A stretch of 15,256 bases of DNA from Bacillota bacterium. Lineage in GTDB: Bacteria; Bacillota; Clostridia; Peptostreptococcales; Anaerovoracaceae. The stretch covers positions 1 to 15,256 of the forward strand of contig JABUTE010000179.1 in assembly GCA_021443825.1 (NCBI GenBank). The letters are read 5' to 3'. The notes below the pieces were generated by a model. The model was not told where the DNA came from and did no database searches. It saw only the letters and a list, made by a program, of their open reading frames with translations. Shown here piece by piece: positions 6,200-13,523 of this stretch. The first letter of the stretch is position 1; each line of letters opens with the position of its first letter. Both the position numbers and the translations under genes were made by a program.

Positions 6200-7258
6200 A
6201 TGAGTGACAAGAAAGAAAGAATTACGATCATTATTGCAGGCCTGGTCGTAGGTCTTCTGGGTGCCTTACTGGTGCTGGCAGGAAACCCCGCGAACATGGG
6301 CTTTTGCATCGCCTGCTTTATCAGAGATACCGCAGGTGCCCTCAAGCTTCACAGCGCCGGTGTCGTACAGTACATCCGTCCCGAGATCATCGGTCTGGTA
6401 CTGGGCGCTATGATCATGTCGATGGTAAGAAAGGAATTCCAGCCCAAGGGCGGTTCCTCTCCCTTCACCCGCTTCGTGCTGGGCTTTGCCGTTATGGTCG
6501 GAGCTCTCATGTTCCTGGGCTGCCCCTTAAGAATGGTGCTTCGTCTGGCTGGCGGCGACCTGAATGCGCTGGTCGCGCTGGCAGGCTTTGTCTGCGGCAT
6601 CCTGGGCGGCGTCTTCTTCCTCAACAAGGGCTATTCTCTGGGCAGAAGCTATAAGATGAAGACCCTTGAAGGCGTTGCCTTCCCTGCTGTTCAGGTCGGG
6701 CTGCTGATCCTGCTGGTCGGCTTCCCCACCCTGCTGGCATTCTCTGCAGAAGGCCCCGGCTCCCTGCACGCTGCTGTCGGCATCGCTCTTGGCGCAGGCA
6801 TCCTGGCAGGTGTTCTGGCCCAGATCAGCAGACTCTGCATGGTCGGCGGCATCAGAGACCTGATCCTCTTTAAGGATACCAAGCTGATCACCGGCTTTGT
6901 CATGATCTTTGCTGCATGCCTGGTCGGCAACCTGGTGCTGGGCAAGTTCAATCTCGGCTTTGCAGGCCAGCCTGTTGCACACACCGCCCATATCTGGAAC
7001 TTTCTGGGCATGGTGCTGGTCGGTCTGGGCAGCGTACTGCTGGGCGGATGCCCCTTAAGACAGCTGATCCTGGCAGGCGAAGGAAATGCCGACTCTGCCG
7101 TAACCGTCGTCGGCTACGCCGTAGGCGCTGCCTGCTGCCATAACTTCGGTCTGGCATCCAGCGGCAACGGTCCCACTGCCAACGGACAGATCGCTGTTGT
7201 TATCGGTCTTGTCGTCTGCGTTGTGATCGGCTTCATGAACAGCAAAAAGAACGCATAA
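6200..7258 (+). CDS. yedE: YedE-family selenium metabolism membrane protein
   Basis: This 352-residue polytopic membrane protein (about nine or ten hydrophobic segments) belongs to the YeeE/YedE (sulf_transp) family. The conserved Cys motifs occur twice, reflecting an internal repeat: FCIACFIRD (C36, C39) with LGCPLRM (C108), then RLCMVGGIRD (C213) with GGCPLRQLILAGEGNADS (C284). In the related thiosulfate importer YeeE/TsuA such cysteines line the path of the substrate. YedE forms next to selD and tusA-like genes are thought to move a selenium compound, but the substrate is not established. The start has a good AGGAGAT site 8 nt ahead. It is the first gene of the rightward selenium operon; the next gene follows after 26 bp. 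Confidence 0.9.
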   Translation: MSDKKERITIIIAGLVVGLLGALLVLAGNPANMGFCIACFIRDTAGALKLHSAGVVQYIRPEIIGLVLGAMIMSMVRKEFQPKGGSSPFTRFVLGFAVMVGALMFLGCPLRMVLRLAGGDLNALVALAGFVCGILGGVFFLNKGYSLGRSYKMKTLEGVAFPAVQVGLLILLVGFPTLLAFSAEGPGSLHAAVGIALGAGILAGVLAQISRLCMVGGIRDLILFKDTKLITGFVMIFAACLVGNLVLGKFNLGFAGQPVAHTAHIWNFLGMVLVGLGSVLLGGCPLRQLILAGEGNADSAVTVVGYAVGAACCHNFGLASSGNGPTANGQIAVVIGLVVCVVIGFMNSKKNA

Positions 7259-7284
7259 CGCATAAATTATAAAGGAGATCTATC

Positions 7285-7491
7285 ATGAATACACTGGATG
7301 CAAGAGGCCTTTCCTGCCCCGAACCCGTTGTAATGATCCGCAAGGCGATGCAGTCCAAAGAGAATGCATACCGGATCGTGGTCGATAATACCACCGCCAC
7401 CGAAAATATTTCTCGCTTTGTTAAGAATCAGGGGTATAATGTAGTGGTCACCCAGGAAAACGGTGACTACGTACTTGATATCACCAAATAA
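7285..7491 (+). CDS. TusA/SirA-like sulfurtransferase (YedF N-terminal type)
   Basis: The 68-residue small protein has the TusA signature RGLSCPEPV, with the CPxP cysteine at residue 11 that would carry the per-sulfide or per-selenide, and the usual beta-alpha-beta-alpha-beta length. In many Sec-using Clostridia this domain is the N-terminal part of the longer YedF protein; here it is a stand-alone protein. It has a strong AAAGGAG ribosome site, and sits between yedE and the DUF3343 gene (18 bp apart), consistent with a relay that receives Se/S and passes it on. Direct delivery to SelD is inferred. Confidence 0.9.
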   Translation: MNTLDARGLSCPEPVVMIRKAMQSKENAYRIVVDNTTATENISRFVKNQGYNVVVTQENGDYVLDITK

Positions 7492-7509
7492 CAGCAAAGC
7501 AGAAAGCAT

Positions 7510-7755
7510 ATGACTTATATCGCGACCTTTTTCTCTCACTTCGGAGCCATCAAATTTAAAAAGCTGTGCGAAGCCCGGGGCCTTTCGGCGGTGACCATGC
7601 CGGTGCCCAGAAGCCTTTCCAGCAGCTGCGGCATCTGCTGCCGGTTTGATGCAGACGGCATCGATCACCTGAAGCCGTTTCCGGAGGAGCTGGAAAAGGT
7701 CGTTTTGCTTGAAGCCGGCGGCTACCGGCAGCTGTATCATATCGACGAACAATAA
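7510..7755 (+). CDS. DUF3343 putative Se/S carrier protein
   Basis: This 81-residue protein of the DUF3343 (Se_S_carrier, PF11823) type starts with TYIATFFSHFGAIKFKK, typical of the family. It then shows a PVPRSLSSSCGICCRF stretch with C40, C43 and C44. The Cys cluster is the likely Se or S attachment site. There is only a weak ribosome site, and the gene begins 18 bp after the TusA-like gene and ends 12 bp before selD, so it is probably co-translated in the operon. The biochemical role is not proven for the family. Context makes a selenium carrier the best guess. Confidence 0.85.
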   Translation: MTYIATFFSHFGAIKFKKLCEARGLSAVTMPVPRSLSSSCGICCRFDADGIDHLKPFPEELEKVVLLEAGGYRQLYHIDEQ

Positions 7756-7767
7756 CAGGACGAAACC

Positions 7768-8814
7768 ATGAGTGAACATACCAAACTGACCAGCCTGGCC
7801 AGCTGCTCCGGCTGAGGCGCCAAGGTGGGAGCCGGGACGCTCTCCGAGATGCTCAAAGACATGAAAACTCCATACGATCCCCTGCTGCTCGTCGGCTACG
7901 ACACGGCAGATGATGCCAGTGTCTATAAGATCACTGACGATGTGGCCGTGATCAACACCACCGACTTCTTTCCGCCCATCGTCGACGATCCTTATCTCTT
8001 CGGGCAGATCGCCGCAGCCAATTCCATCAGCGATGTCTACGCCATGGGAGGAACGCCCAAGCTGGCGCTGAACGTGATGGCAGTCGCCAAAGAGATGTCG
8101 AAGGAAGACATCCGGGGCGTGCTTGCAGGCGGCTACGACAAGGCCATGGAGGCCGGCGTGATCATCACCGGCGGCCATACCATCAACTGCAAGGAGCCTC
8201 TCTACGGCCTTGCGGTGACCGGCTTCGTTCACCCGGATAAGATCCTTTCCAACAGCGCGGCAAAGCCCGGCGATGCCCTGATCCTCACCAAGCGGCTTGG
8301 AACAGGGATCCTCACCACCGCGCGCAAGGCCGACGAGACCCTGGTCAGCGACCGGCTGATCCAGACGGTCTACCGGCAGATGGCCACCCTGAACAAATAC
8401 GCCGCAGAGATCATGCTGAAGTATCCGGTCAGCTCGTGCACCGATATCACCGGCTTCGGACTGATGGGCCACTGCTACGAAATGGCAGACGGAAGCCATA
8501 CCAGCATCCATATCAAAAGCTCGAAGGTGCCTGTCTATAAAGAGGCGCTGGAGATGGCCGATATGGGCTTTGTTCCCGAGGGAGCCTACAACAACCGCAG
8601 GCATACCGACGGGCATATCTGCCCCTGCGAGGGAATGCCCCTGGCACTGGAAGATGTCTTCTACGATCCGCAGACCAGCGGAGGTCTTCTCATCGCCCTG
8701 CCCAAAGAGCATGCCAACAAATGCCTGGCAGAGATGATCGCAGCCGGCGTAGACGCCGCCGTCATCGGCTACGTTACCGAAGGCATGGACTATCATATCT
8801 ATCTGGAAAAATAA
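7768..8814 (+). CDS. selD: Selenide, water dikinase, a selenoprotein (in-frame UGA = Sec16)
   Basis: The product makes selenophosphate from selenide and ATP, the Se donor for Sec-tRNA and selenouridine. The true start is ATG 7768; the frame runs SCSG-UGA-GAKVG, and UGA at 7813-7815 falls exactly where SelD proteins have their catalytic Cys or Sec, with the essential Lys three residues later (K19). Total 348 residues including Sec. Beyond it are the family landmarks: VGYDTADDASVY, TTDFFPPIVDDP, AAANSISDVYAMGG (ATP and metal site) and DPQTSGGLL near the C-terminus. A normal gene caller would begin at GTG 7825 and lose the active site. The ribosome site (AGGA) is weak. It is the last gene of the yedE operon and is followed by a terminator. 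Sec here implies that selA, selB and selC exist elsewhere in the genome. Confidence 0.96.
7813..7845 (+). promoter_or_regulatory. Sec UGA and bacterial SECIS hairpin of selD
   Basis: The UGA (7813-7815) is followed after 11 nt by a hairpin. GAGC (7829-7832) pairs with GCTC (7839-7842) and GG (7827-7828) with CC (7844-7845), with a bulged U at 7843. The loop is CGGGAC (7833-7838). The loop has a G in its first two bases and begins 17 nt after the UGA, which meets the known spacing rules for bacterial SECIS elements read by SelB. Confidence 0.75.
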
Positions 8815-8834
8815 CCGTACCAGCAAAAAAGAAC

Positions 8835-8863
8835 AGAGCCCGGACTCTTTGAGTCCGGGATCT
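8835..8863. terminator. Terminator between selD and alaX
   Basis: A 9-bp GC-rich stem CCCGGACTC/GAGTCCGGG (8839-8847 with 8851-8859) has a TTT loop, and three more pairs form outside a mismatch. On the plus strand it is followed by a T-rich stretch; on the minus strand by CTGTTCTTTTTT. It serves both convergent genes. Confidence 0.85.
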
Positions 8864-8897
8864 TTGTTTGTGCTTACTGCCGGTGGGGCCGGATCCG

Positions 8898-10142
8898 CTA
8901 GCGCAGGTGCTTTTCGATCAGGTCCATAAAGAGATTCATGTCTTCGGCATCGGTAAAGATGGCGCGGGCCAGCTTCGGGCTTCCGCCGCCCTTTCCGTGA
9001 TAGATGGAGGCGTTGTCTCTTACCAGCATGCCGCAGGCAGGCTCGCCGCCCGAGGCCAGCATGACCGTGTTCTCCTTTTCGCTGGCAAGGCAGATGAGTC
9101 CGGTCAGCTCCTTTTCCAGAAGGTGGGCAACGGCCTGCAGATCGTCGGCCGAAAAGTCTTTATACCACTTGAACACCGGCTTTTTGCCCAGCAATGGACG
9201 CAGCTGCTCGGCCTCTGCCGCCTGCAGGTTCTTTTTCAAGTCGTAAAGCTCCTTGCGGGCCTGGGCGTTCTTTTCGGCCTGGATGGCCATCCTCTCTTCC
9301 AGGTCATCCAGCTCGGAGGAATATTCCTTGCAGAGCCTTGCGGTGATCTCCGATTTCTGCATGGCATCCAGCAGGGCATAACGGCCCATCTTGCAATGAA
9401 GACGCAGCATGCCCTTATACTTTTCGCCCCTTAAGATGCGAATGGAGCCGATCTGACCGGTGGTGGCAGGATGAGTGCCGCAGCAGGCGCAGCAGTCAGT
9501 CATGGCTTCCCCCTCGCCGCAGAAGACTACCGAGATATCCTCATCGAATTTGATCTCCTTTCGCACCGGCTGGGAATTGGCCTCTTCGCGGGTATCGTAA
9601 TACCGGGTGATAACGGGAAGATCGGCCCAGACGGCCTCATTGGCCTTCAGCTCGGCCGTCTTCAGCATTTCGGGGGTGATCTCCGTGAGGTCGCTTCCTT
9701 CGGGAATTGCCATGTCGATGGTCACATAGCCGTCTCCCATGTGAAAGCCTCTGTTTTCGATGCCCCACAGCTTATAGAAGGTGCCCGAGAGCACATGCTC
9801 ACCGCAATGCATCTGCATATGGTCGAAACGGCGCTGCCAGTCGAGGACGCAATGCACCGGGCCGCATTCCAGAGGGGCCTCCTTTAAGCGATGCCATACC
9901 AGGCCGGTTGATTTATCTTCCAGCACCTCGATCACCTCAATGCCTTCGATGGTGCCTTCGTCCCAGGGCTGGCCTCCTCCTTCGGGGAAGAAGATGGTCT
10001 TATCCAAAACGGCCAGCATGGTTTCCTTCTGAAACCTTCGGCCTGCATTTTTGCATTCCTCCTCGGTGCGCAGCAGCTGCAGAAGGCTGGCATCCAGTTC
10101 CTTCAAATAGACCTGCTGACGGTAGATTCGTTCTGTACTCAT
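8898..10142 (-). CDS. Alanyl-tRNA editing protein, AlaX-L type
   Basis: The 414-residue cytosolic protein resembles the editing half of alanyl-tRNA synthetase without the synthetase domain; it hydrolyses Ser-tRNA(Ala) or Gly-tRNA(Ala). Visible: FFPEGGGQPWDEG (51-63), the zinc motif H112xxxH116 (HCGEH) and the second half C220xxxH224 in CACCGTH. A charged coiled-coil helix spans about 263-312. The C-terminal DHHA1 domain is about 320-414, with HGKGGGSPKLA. The presence of coiled coil and DHHA1 makes it the long AlaX form. The start has an AAAGGAA site 7 nt upstream. It lies 226 bp downstream of the pseudouridine synthase gene, with a leader hairpin between, so it may have its own promoter. Confidence 0.92.
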   Translation of the reverse strand: MSTERIYRQQVYLKELDASLLQLLRTEEECKNAGRRFQKETMLAVLDKTIFFPEGGGQPWDEGTIEGIEVIEVLEDKSTGLVWHRLKEAPLECGPVHCVLDWQRRFDHMQMHCGEHVLSGTFYKLWGIENRGFHMGDGYVTIDMAIPEGSDLTEITPEMLKTAELKANEAVWADLPVITRYYDTREEANSQPVRKEIKFDEDISVVFCGEGEAMTDCCACCGTHPATTGQIGSIRILRGEKYKGMLRLHCKMGRYALLDAMQKSEITARLCKEYSSELDDLEERMAIQAEKNAQARKELYDLKKNLQAAEAEQLRPLLGKKPVFKWYKDFSADDLQAVAHLLEKELTGLICLASEKENTVMLASGGEPACGMLVRDNASIYHGKGGGSPKLARAIFTDAEDMNLFMDLIEKHLR

Positions 10143-10368
10143 GATGATTCCTTTCCCTTTTCACCGATGCATCTCATCCTGTGGAAAACTTTTTTGCAGA
10201 CAGGATGCATAAACCGGCAAAACTCCATGTATTTCAACGCTTTTCGGCATTTTCCACTTTCCACAGACGCCTGTCGAAAACCGGTGAAAAAGTTTCGTCC
10301 AGAAGGCTATGAAAGGCCGAAAAGCAAGTCGCAGCAAGACCTGCGGGCTGTTGAAAAAAAGCGTCTGC
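10143..10368 (-). promoter_or_regulatory. alaX leader region with a long hairpin
   Basis: No gene fits here. ATCCTGT (10176-10182) pairs with ACAGGAT (10200-10206), extended by ATGC/GCAT (10167-10170 with 10207-10210) across a 5-nt bulge. On the minus strand it ends about 10 nt before the alaX ribosome site. No T-box core or U-tract is seen. A T7 run lies just after the rluB stop but has no proper hairpin. I see no convincing alaX promoter (TTGAAA at the far side lacks a good -10). Confidence 0.4.
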
Positions 10369-11073
10369 TCAGCAATTCTTCAAATAGTCGATCTCTTCCT
10401 TGCTCAGCTTGCGGTAGTGGCCCTCGTGCAGATGGCCCAGCTGAATATTGCCGATGCTGACCCGCTGCAGCGCAACAACGGTGTAGCCGATGGCCTTGAA
10501 CATGCGCCTTACCTGGCGGTTCTTGCCCTCGCTGATGCGGATCTCGACGACAGAGTGATTGCCCTGCTTTAAGATCTTTACCTGCGCCGGCTTGGTCAGA
10601 TAGCCGTCGTCGAGAGTGACGCCCTTCGCCAGCCGGTCGGCCTCGTGCAGGGATATCTCGCCATCGATCTCTGCGATATAAGTCTTGAACACCTTTTTGG
10701 AGGGATGGGTAATGTGGTTGGCCAGATCGCCGTCGTTGGTCAGGATCAGCAGACCGGTGGTCTCGTAGTCCAGACGGCCCACAGGAAACACGCGGGTCTT
10801 GATGTCGGTGAGAAGATCCAGCACCGTCGGTCTGCCAAACTCGTCGGCGGTGGTGGTCACATAGCCGGCCGGCTTGTTCAGAATGTAATAGACCAGCTTA
10901 TCGGAGCCCTCGATATAGTGGCCGTTGACCATGACCAGATCGTCCTCGGTCACATCGTAGCCCGGCTCGGTCAGCACCGCGCCGTTGACCTTCACCTTGC
11001 CCTGGGCGATCAGCTCGTCGGCCTTGCGCCGGGAGCAGACGCCGGCAGAAGCGATGTATTTATTGATTCTCAT
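10369..11073 (-). CDS. rRNA pseudouridine synthase, RsuA/RluB family
   Basis: The 234-residue enzyme should isomerise a uridine in ribosomal RNA. An S4 RNA-binding domain covers residues 1-58 (MRINKYIASAGVCSRRKADE). The catalytic domain has YYILNKPAGYVTT, the active-site motif GRLDYETTGLL with Asp102, and the late motif ISEGKNRQVRRMF, all diagnostic for the RsuA/RluB/RluE/RluF group. Length fits. RluB (23S U2605) is the most likely member in Bacillota, but the target cannot be settled from sequence. It starts 15 bp after the serine hydrolase stop, with an AAGGAG site in that gap, so the two are one operon. Confidence 0.93.
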   Translation of the reverse strand: MRINKYIASAGVCSRRKADELIAQGKVKVNGAVLTEPGYDVTEDDLVMVNGHYIEGSDKLVYYILNKPAGYVTTTADEFGRPTVLDLLTDIKTRVFPVGRLDYETTGLLILTNDGDLANHITHPSKKVFKTYIAEIDGEISLHEADRLAKGVTLDDGYLTKPAQVKILKQGNHSVVEIRISEGKNRQVRRMFKAIGYTVVALQRVSIGNIQLGHLHEGHYRKLSKEEIDYLKNC

Positions 11074-11088
11074 AGAAGCTCCTTTTGA

Positions 11089-12960
11089 TCAGATGAACGA
11101 GATATAGCCGGAATCCACACCGGTAAAGGGCAGCCCCTTGAGGGAATCCCATACGCAGCTCAGGTCGTCGTTCATGACCATGATCCTTCTGCCCTTGGGA
11201 ATCTTCGGCAGCTGCGAAAGCTTATAGGGAAGCCGGTAGACGGCGTTTTCTTCGCCCTTTTTGCCGAAGCCCTGGCCCTCATAAACGGGAAGAGCCGCAA
11301 CATCCTTATAGACATAGGAGCTGGCCACGCAATATTCCACGCCGCCCCGCTCCTCGAACATGGGGGTGCAAAGGTCGCGGCTGGGATTGGAGGGGGTGCG
11401 CAGAAAACCGGTCGCGATGTCGTCTTCCACCGGCTTTACCGCCGATTCGAAGAGACCGTAGATCTCGGTGCCGGCGCTGCCCGAGAAGCTGAACACCAGA
11501 ACGCCTTCAAAGCCCTCCAGCTGCTTGACGATAAAGCCGGTGGAGATGTCGTTGATGACGATATCGGTGGCCGTGGCATCGACCACGATGTATTTCTTGC
11601 CCAGTCTCTTTTTCCATGCGGAAGAAAGGGGCTGGCCTGCCGTCGCCTTCTGGGCCATGGGCGCCGTAATGCCGTTAAAGGCCGACAGGGCAAAGGTGTC
11701 GCCCTTGGCCTCTTCAAACAGCAGGGTGCGGTCTTCGGAAACGAATTTTTCGCCGTCGAAGGTGAAGGGCTTCAGCCAGCCGTGCTGGCCGCCTCTGGTA
11801 TTCTTCATGACGACGGAGCAATGGGCGCCGTACATCTTCATCTCCAGAATGCCCGAAGGGATCAGATAGGTTCCCGCGTATTTTTCGATATATGCTTCGG
11901 GGATCAGCTTTCCTTTTTTGCAGATATTGACCCCCTCCCTGCTCATCACATAGGCGAACAGGCGCAGCAGCACCTCCTGCACATCCAGCTTGCAGTCGTG
12001 AGTCTCCGACATGGCCAGCACCGCGTTGTACTTTGGAACGACGATGAACTGGGTGGTGAACTGAAAGCTGTTTCCCCCTTTTACGAGAACGCCCTCGCCC
12101 AGGTCGAAGTCGGGGCGGGTCATGCAGACCGTATCCCAGCCAAGGCCGAAGCTTTCGGAGCGTTCATCCATGGAGAGGAAGGTGCAGCCCTGCTTTTTAG
12201 CCATCTCCCTTTTGCTTTCTTCGGAGATGATGGCGCTTTTGCCCAGGAACTGCATACCGAAGGTGCAAAGATCGGTCATGCTGGTGGTATAGCCGGCGCC
12301 GCCCTGAATGAGAAGCTTTTCCTGGGGGCCCTTGCCTTCGATGACCAAGGGGTGAGCCGGGTTCTGGTTATAGGCCAGACGGGAGGAATGGGCGCCGATG
12401 GGCTCGGTGATGTGGTTCATGCAATAATCGCCGTAGGCTTCCCCTGAGACCTGCGCAACGACCATTTCGGCCATGGTAAAGCCGTCGTTGCAATAGACCG
12501 AATATTCGCCGGGCTCGGCCTTCAGATAGCTGTGGGCCATGAAGCTGTAGACCCAGTCGTAATAGGCATCCTCATCGGTGGTATCGGAAACGGAAAAGCC
12601 CTTCCACTGGGTTCCGGGAAGACCGGAGGAGTGGCTGAGGCAGTGGCGCAGGGTGATCTTCTTATACCGCTCATCGGGCATCATGAAGCGGGGCAGATAT
12701 TTGTAAATGGGGGTATCCAGGTCGACCTTGCCCTGCTCGACAAGCTGCATTACCGCAACGGTGCAATAGATCTTGGAGACAGATGCCACATTATAGGTGC
12801 AATCGGCAGTCGCCTTTTTGGGATGCCTGCCGCCGGTGGTGCCCAGGGCGTCAGCTGCCAGCAGCTGACCGTCCTTTACGATGGCATAGGATACGGAGGT
12901 ATATTTTTCGGGAAGAGAGGCGGCGAGAATGCCGGAAAGCTCTTGGGTCAGGGTATTCAT
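11089..12960 (-). CDS. Beta-lactamase-family serine hydrolase with large C-terminal domain
   Basis: The protein has 623 residues from the ATG at 12960, chosen because AAGGAGG lies 6 nt upstream; an in-frame ATG at 13008 has no such site. The N-terminal domain (about 10-345) is a class C/PBP4*-like serine hydrolase. It has the nucleophile motif S60-V-S-K63, LSHSSGLPG (108-116), the YxN motif Y156-C-N158, and K294-G-G as third motif. The remaining 270 residues form a second, beta-rich domain I do not recognise. There is no signal peptide or membrane segment, so it probably acts in the cytosol as an esterase or peptidase rather than as a resistance beta-lactamase. It is the first gene of an operon with the pseudouridine synthase. 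Confidence 0.9.
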   Translation of the reverse strand: MNTLTQELSGILAASLPEKYTSVSYAIVKDGQLLAADALGTTGGRHPKKATADCTYNVASVSKIYCTVAVMQLVEQGKVDLDTPIYKYLPRFMMPDERYKKITLRHCLSHSSGLPGTQWKGFSVSDTTDEDAYYDWVYSFMAHSYLKAEPGEYSVYCNDGFTMAEMVVAQVSGEAYGDYCMNHITEPIGAHSSRLAYNQNPAHPLVIEGKGPQEKLLIQGGAGYTTSMTDLCTFGMQFLGKSAIISEESKREMAKKQGCTFLSMDERSESFGLGWDTVCMTRPDFDLGEGVLVKGGNSFQFTTQFIVVPKYNAVLAMSETHDCKLDVQEVLLRLFAYVMSREGVNICKKGKLIPEAYIEKYAGTYLIPSGILEMKMYGAHCSVVMKNTRGGQHGWLKPFTFDGEKFVSEDRTLLFEEAKGDTFALSAFNGITAPMAQKATAGQPLSSAWKKRLGKKYIVVDATATDIVINDISTGFIVKQLEGFEGVLVFSFSGSAGTEIYGLFESAVKPVEDDIATGFLRTPSNPSRDLCTPMFEERGGVEYCVASSYVYKDVAALPVYEGQGFGKKGEENAVYRLPYKLSQLPKIPKGRRIMVMNDDLSCVWDSLKGLPFTGVDSGYISFI

Positions 12961-13020
12961 GGATCCTCCTTTTGATCGGTCGAAGGGATGGAAAATACAG
13001 TGGTGCAATTTTGAAAAACA

Positions 13021-13043
13021 GGTGCTGCGGCTTTGCCGGCACC
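13021..13043 (-). terminator. Terminator or attenuator upstream of the serine hydrolase gene
   Basis: On the minus strand GGTGC-CGGC pairs with GCCG-(CA)-GCACC (13043-13035 with 13031-13021) around an AAA loop, followed by TGTTTTTC. It lies 60 bp before the serine hydrolase ATG, so it would stop upstream transcripts or act as an attenuator. Confidence 0.7.
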
Positions 13044-13148
13044 ACTTATTAGTTTAAAGCCAAAAGGCGTAAAGCGCAAGGCTTTCCCTTCGGGAAGACG
13101 GCTGCAAGGCAGAACTTTTGCCGGCAACGCCCGGGCTGCCCCCAAAGC

Positions 13149-13179
13149 AAATAAAAAGCAGATCTGCTGTCAGATCTGC
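13149..13179 (-). terminator. Intrinsic terminator
   Basis: A perfect 9-bp stem GCAGATCTG/CAGATCTGC (13158-13166 with 13171-13179) has a 4-nt loop and on the minus strand is followed by TTTTTATTT. No protein gene ends just before it, so it must end a non-coding or leader transcript. Confidence 0.8.
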
Positions 13180-13472
13180 GCAAAGGAATGGATAAATAGA
13201 ACTGCAGACTGTAACCGTACCTCATCTGCAGATTAGGTTTTTGCTGAAAGCTCAATGAATTCTCACACTCTCTGAACCTGAAACTGAAAACGAAACACTC
13301 AGTAGATAAACAAAGAGACGAGAATAACGCAGAACATTAAACAAAAGCTCACCTTACAGTGAAGAAAAAGCTCCAGTCGGGAGGACCGGATCATGATAGA
13401 CCCGCTCCAAAAAAACATATTTGATCGCACCTGTAAAGGTGCTGTCAGTCGTCATACGTACATTCGTAACGT
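13150..13472 (-). ncRNA. Candidate non-coding or leader transcript
   Basis: A minus-strand TATAAT (13479-13474) and the terminator at 13149-13179 would frame an RNA of about 320 nt with no credible reading frame. Internal hairpins: GCACC/GGTGC with a short loop, GGAG/CTCC enclosing GGGTC/GATCC (around 13380-13410), TTCACT-GUAA-GGTGAG, and CTGCAGA/TCTGCAG (13203-13232). It does not match tmRNA, RNase P RNA, SRP RNA or T-box landmarks. The -35 is poor, so the promoter is uncertain. Confidence 0.3.
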
Positions 13473-13494
13473 AATTATACTCTATTTTGCCGAA

Positions 13495-13523
13495 AGAAGA
13501 TAGGGGTAAATTTCCTATCTTCT
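13495..13523 (-). terminator. Terminator of the ECF S-component gene
   Basis: A perfect 10-bp inverted repeat AGAAGATAGG/CCTATCTTCT (13495-13504 with 13514-13523) with a 9-nt loop lies about 38 bp past the ECF stop. The following T-run on the minus strand is short, so it is a moderate candidate. Confidence 0.55.

Noticed and set aside
7825..8814. GTG 7825 as start of selD
   Set aside because: It would drop the catalytic Sec and Lys and has no ribosome site; the UGA read-through from ATG 7768 restores the canonical N-terminus.
7267..8826. 519-codon open frame on the minus strand across the TusA-like, DUF3343 and selD genes
   Set aside because: It lies antisense to three recognised proteins, has His/Asp/Gly-rich shadow composition and no family features.
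10180..10275. Two TGTGGAAAA/TTTTCCACA-like stretches as DnaA boxes or an origin
   Set aside because: They differ from the TTATCCACA consensus, are only two, and no dnaA, dnaN or AT-rich unwinding element is nearby.
10361..10368. T7 run just after the pseudouridine synthase stop as an intrinsic terminator
   Set aside because: No stem of useful length precedes it; only CTG/CAG with a 2-nt loop can be drawn.
12961..13008. ATG at 13008 as start of the serine hydrolase
   Set aside because: The extra 16 residues include the translated ribosome site region; AAGGAGG lies 6 nt before the ATG at 12960.
13272..13289. Three CTGAAC/CTGAAA hexamers as a CRISPR or satellite repeat
   Set aside because: Too short and too few, with no spacers; at most a small slippage repeat within the candidate RNA.
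13149..13479. tmRNA, RNase P RNA, 6S RNA or SRP RNA in the gene-free region
   Set aside because: No tmRNA tag frame or CCA-type end, no RNase P conserved cores, and no SRP GGAA/AGCAG hairpin on either strand; no clear 6S-like rod seen.
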